NCBI RefSeq assembly: GCF_921293095.1
Contig: NC_060257.1
Span: forward strand, 52,178,968 to 52,242,967
Source: Ischnura elegans
Lineage: Eukaryota; Arthropoda; Insecta; Odonata; Coenagrionidae
Reading direction: 5' to 3'
Length of the DNA stretch: 64,000 nucleotides
Part shown: positions 60,523 to 64,000 of the stretch, piece by piece
Layout: each line of letters starts with the position of its first letter
Position numbering within the stretch: the first letter of the stretch is position 1
The notes under the pieces: model-generated
What the model saw: only the letters and a program-made list of their open reading frames with translations
Told to the model about the DNA's origin: nothing
The model's database searches: none
Translations under genes and position numbers: made by a program

Positions 60523-60775
60523 CTGGCCTTCTTTTCTTAAAGACTATTTTCAAGTCCTGAAATATAATGAAAAATATTACCAAACATATAAAGGGAATGC
60601 ACCATGAACCTGGAATACTCATATATTACCACACCAGCAAAAGCAGCACTACTGTATTGGCCTTTACATACAGGTTTATAATAACCTAATAATATTACGT
60701 ACTCAAAAATCCATGACCTGGATAAGGTGATACTAGACCCCACAGCCTATATTTTGGCAGGAGAGTACTTTACCC

Positions 60776-61023
60776 CACTGGCACCAAGGCCAGGAGGTCT
60801 GAACCCCCCCAAAATATTTAAAAAAAAAATACTTTGCTTCATAAAAGAAAACAAAATATTTGAAAAATCCTGAATTTACAAAAGATTTCTTCAAAAAATT
60901 AAGTTTTTTTCGATTATGAAAAGTGTTAAAATTAGTTTAAAACACTCTACTTAGTACCCTGTTTTTTTATTTCCCCCCTTATATTGGACTCCCCCCGAAC
61001 GAAATTCCTGGCTACATCATTGC
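60776..61023. mobile_element. MITE-like element with GCCAGG ends (about 248 bp)
   Basis: The left end is ggccaggaggtctgaacccc and the right end, inverse, is gatgtagccaggaatttcg followed by ggggggagtcc. The c-runs near both ends and the AT-rich centre with a-runs resemble a family seen once more as a fragment at 48,255. The inverted ends are imperfect and I see no clear duplication. Confidence 0.4.
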
Positions 61024-62169
61024 ATGGTAGAGGTAGAATTGAAGTACAATAGATCTCATTGATATCAATTCATTTCAGAAGATTTATCTCAAAGCAGAAT
61101 AAATAAATTAATAAATTGAATTGACAATATTTCCTAACAATGAATAAGGTTAAGGAGTATCAGCAAATTTAAATATTACAATTCTATAAAATGTAAATAA
61201 TATTCAGTAATAAATTCAGTAATAAGAATAAGGTGTATATTTGCATCATTGATGATACTGGACAAGTAGAAACTAAGTCTGGGAGATTTGAAACTACAAT
61301 AAGTGCAAGCAAATTCGTATAAGAATGTATGTTGAATCCATCACAAGTCTCACCCATCATAAAGTGGGTGTCTTCTATTTTAAACTATAAAATTAATTTC
61401 CTCAATTCAAGCTTCATCCCACTTTTTAAGGTTTTGGTCAAGAAAAAAAATCAATGCACAAATTTGAAACGCACACTGTTTAGTGCATCCTGTGAGAGTA
61501 TAAAAAGCAACTAAAAGATGGCATAGGAGAGCCTCGTCTCATGCTGCATCACTGAAAATATTTTCACCCATTGAGATCAAGCCATCCTAGACATACAACA
61601 CATTATTATCCCTTCCATTCCCCTGAGTCGCCACTATGTACCATTAATGTCAACCCTATAAATGGAAGTCTCAATTCACAAATAATTTATGAATTTACAC
61701 TGCCTCAAGTTTGCTATTAAGTCCGCCAAAGGCTACAAATGCATGCAATTGTATAAATGAAGATTTGATCTGTTTTACAGGCTTGAATATCTGGCACTGC
61801 AGATTGCTTTGTCATTATCATTTAATAGACATGCATTGAACACTGATCTAACCTTTTTCAGCATTATTTCTTACTTTTCCTGAGGCTTAGGAGAGTTAAG
61901 CTGCCATCCTCGAGAATCCAAAGGGCTGGCTGGATCAAAACTGTCATTTTTATGATTTTTTTTAAAGGAAGTCTTTGAATAACATCCTGATTTTAGGGTC
62001 CCATAAGCAGGACTAAATGTGCAGCTCATATTCAGAGAAATATGTTAGATGCATGATTTAAAAATGGGCTAGAGTTCTATCCATAAGTTGATGCTACTAG
62101 CTTCACGGATTGATTGATTCACTTGCTTCACCACTGACTATAAATAAACTTCATCTTCGGGGGTTTCCA

Positions 62170-62432
62170 CATATCGATGGCTAAGTTCTAACAACAAGCA
62201 TCTCAAATTCGGCCGGTTTGAGAGGGGTATCTCAAACAAAGAGTAATAACATTTAAAAAATAATATAAAAGCAAAAAACAACTTTTTGTTTGCAAATGAA
62301 TGCTTCTTTTCCAGTTTTATGAACCTTTGCTTTTCATTTCAGTGTACAAGTAAAAAAATTAATCTTTTTTTTGCTCTCCTGAAAAGCTGCTATTTTTGAG
62401 ATACATGTTGCTAGAACTTAGCAATCGATATG
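62170..62432. mobile_element. MITE with 36-bp inverted ends (263 bp)
   Basis: The left end catatcgatggctaagttc pairs with gaacttagcaatcgatatg on the right; the match continues through ctaacaacaagcatctcaaa with few mismatches. The centre is AT-rich. No coding capacity. Confidence 0.65.
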
Positions 62433-62529
62433 TTTGTATCACTTCCCTTGACATTAACCATGGTGTATTAGTCTTCTTCAAGATTCTTTAACTAGCTTCA
62501 CCTTATGCTACTTCCTTGTCATATAATAC

Positions 62530-62797
62530 AATTCTGTGTTGCTTGTGCATAATGCGTTAAGTCACTCAATCATAGTTTTGAGATAATTGCATTTGAAAAT
62601 TCACTCGCCCATCATAAACCCAAGCGTATGAATTATTGTGAGATAAATAGCTCATAAGCGACCTCCTCATGTGCTGTTACTATTATAATAATAATTTAGG
62701 AAACGATTCTATATGATTCATTTGATGGTTAGGTGAGATAGTCCCATTTTTGGGGTCTTTGGACTTAACACATTATGCACAAGCAACACAGAATTTT
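62530..62797. mobile_element. MITE with 35-bp inverted ends (about 268 bp)
   Basis: The left end aattctgtgttgcttgtgca, followed by taatgcgttaagtc, is matched inversely on the right by gacttaacacattatgcac, then aagcaacacagaatt, with one mismatch. The target duplication is not resolved. It lies only about 100 bp from the MITE at 62,170, whose ends are different. Confidence 0.65.
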
Positions 62798-63082
62798 ATG
62801 TTGGACTCAAATTACCCTTCATCATCAATCAACAAACCTATGATTGGCTTGGTGCAGCTCTCCATTCTGCTCTCTTATCCACTGTCCTATTCGTAGAGAC
62901 GTATTTCTTCTCTTTCATATCCTTTGTAATAAGTCCTATGTAATTCATTTAGGGCCGTCTTTTGCCTTTCTTTGCTTCCAGCTGTCTTTGAGACAACTGT
63001 CCACAATACATCTAATGAGGAGGCCACTACTCTAGGGGTAACTATCAAATTACATTCCATTTTACGACATACATTTCCATAA

Positions 63083-63128
63083 GTCTGGGGGGGTTTATCC
63101 TCAAAAACCCCCCCTCGCTGCACCACTG
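63083..63128. mobile_element. Solo end of the hAT-like MITE family
   Basis: About 45 bp match only the right end of the two MITEs above (ctgggggggtttatc, then ccccccctcgctgcaccactg). The left end is not visible nearby, so this is a truncated copy. Confidence 0.5.
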
Positions 63129-64000
63129 GTGCCTAGCACCATAAACCTTAGTAAAATTGCCATGGGAATATATGAAACTGGATACTGTCGTGGTCTGCAT
63201 AGAAAGCCAAACAAAAGTTCAATTCCTGGTCAAGAGGAACTTTTTCAAGGCAATTAATATCAATTACAAAAGAGATAAGTGGCAACATAAAGTAATAAAA
63301 TATGAAGTTTAATAGGTAGTTTTATACTGGAGTTTTACCATGAGTAATTCAAAATTATGCTTTGCTAGTCACCATATGTTCTGATGGAAACATGACTTGT
63401 ATCAAAGGGAAGAAATATGTAAGCCTCAATTCCAAATGCAAAGATATTTTAATCAAACAATTTCTATAAAGTTCACTGCTATTGACTTGATACAGTGAAT
63501 TACATTGAATTCAATGTTAATAAGCATGCATAGTACATGACAACAGCAATATTGGCCTATCTTGAGACTCGGAATCCTTACAGAAAACATGTGAGTTAAG
63601 CATGAGTGCTATGTCAATATCTTTGTTACTTTCCACTCAAAATGTTTCAAAGCTTTGGCAGTGGGGAACATACCAGTGTGTGTGCAATTACTTACTTCCC
63701 TTCCTTTTATGACCTTAATTCTATCTTTCTACAGAGGGATGAACATGAATTCCTCACTCTAATTCAAGCCAATATTTCTCTTCCTTAATAGTGAGTTAAA
63801 GTGTTTTTTTTAGATGCAGAGGGCTTGAGATTTTATTACTGTGTGTTCTGCAGGGTGAAGAGGCCTGGAATCAACTTGTGCATAGGATTTTTGTCCAAAG
63901 TTCAAAAACACAATAGTTCTTTATGAATAAAATATAAACGTGAAATTGAGCAAGAATGCAGGCAACAGCCATCAAGCTATATTATACATTATTCTCATAA

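Larger units (their letters stand above)
60557..64000. other. Region upstream of the methyltransferase coding exons
   Basis: It must hold or lead to the non-coding first exon and promoter of the METTL25-type gene, but I cannot place them. It contains three MITE-like elements (60,776, 62,170, 62,530), a solo MITE end (63,083) and a degenerate tRNA-like B box near 63,215. From 61,030 to 62,160 and 63,140 to 64,000 I see no gene and no clear repeat. Confidence 0.5.

Noticed and set aside
62887-63126. 79-codon minus-strand frame with a coding-like stretch (SKTAGSKERQKTALNELHR).
   Set aside because: It starts inside a MITE end, has no splice signals I can support and no motif I recognise. It could be an old element fragment.

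Overview
The window looks like nuclear DNA of an arthropod, most likely an insect. It is AT-rich, has short introns with GT..AG ends, is dense in LINE, hAT-like, piggyBac-like, Penelope-like and MITE debris, and carries one recognisable conserved animal gene split over several exons. I cannot name the species. All similarities between parts of the window were judged by eye; no search or alignment was run.

Left part (1 to about 42,130): a tandem array of long, diverged units of about 7.7 kb. Unit starts lie near 1, 7,665, 18,007, 25,876, 30,638 and 37,100. The array probably continues off the left edge. Each unit holds one copy, on the minus strand, of a compact gene with a 135-residue reading frame that I do not recognise. 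All six copies are uninterrupted and equal in length, while the DNA around them is full of small insertions and deletions. Each copy has a non-coding 5' exon, an intron of roughly 130-150 bp with a conserved GAAG|GTAAG-type donor, a TGA stop in a conserved context, an AATAAA signal, and directly after it a 34-nt sequence identical in all six copies that folds into a 14-bp hairpin. A second, more decayed minus-strand frame of about 98 codons lies downstream in several units. The units differ by later events: a LINE fragment shared by units 1 and 3, an internal 355-bp duplication shared by units 3 and 5, a copied piece of the right flank after unit 4, a 2.6-kb LINE and a 305-bp MITE in unit 2, and a 214-bp insert in unit 5. 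Together these show a mosaic history of repeated unequal exchange.

Right part (about 42,130 to 64,000): mostly single-copy DNA. Four coding exons on the minus strand, with agreeing splice phases, build a METTL25/METTL25B-type methyltransferase of about 630 residues (60,522 down to 44,560). Its introns carry most of the transposons: a piggyBac-like element with TTAA duplications and matching ends, two hAT-like MITEs with 8-bp duplications (one 3' of the gene, one in the long intron), a 600-bp near-perfect palindrome built from two inverted Penelope-like 3' ends, tRNA-derived SINE heads, a TA-flanked pogo/Tigger-like element and several hairpin MITEs. From 60,557 to 64,000 I see only repeats and no convincing coding exon.
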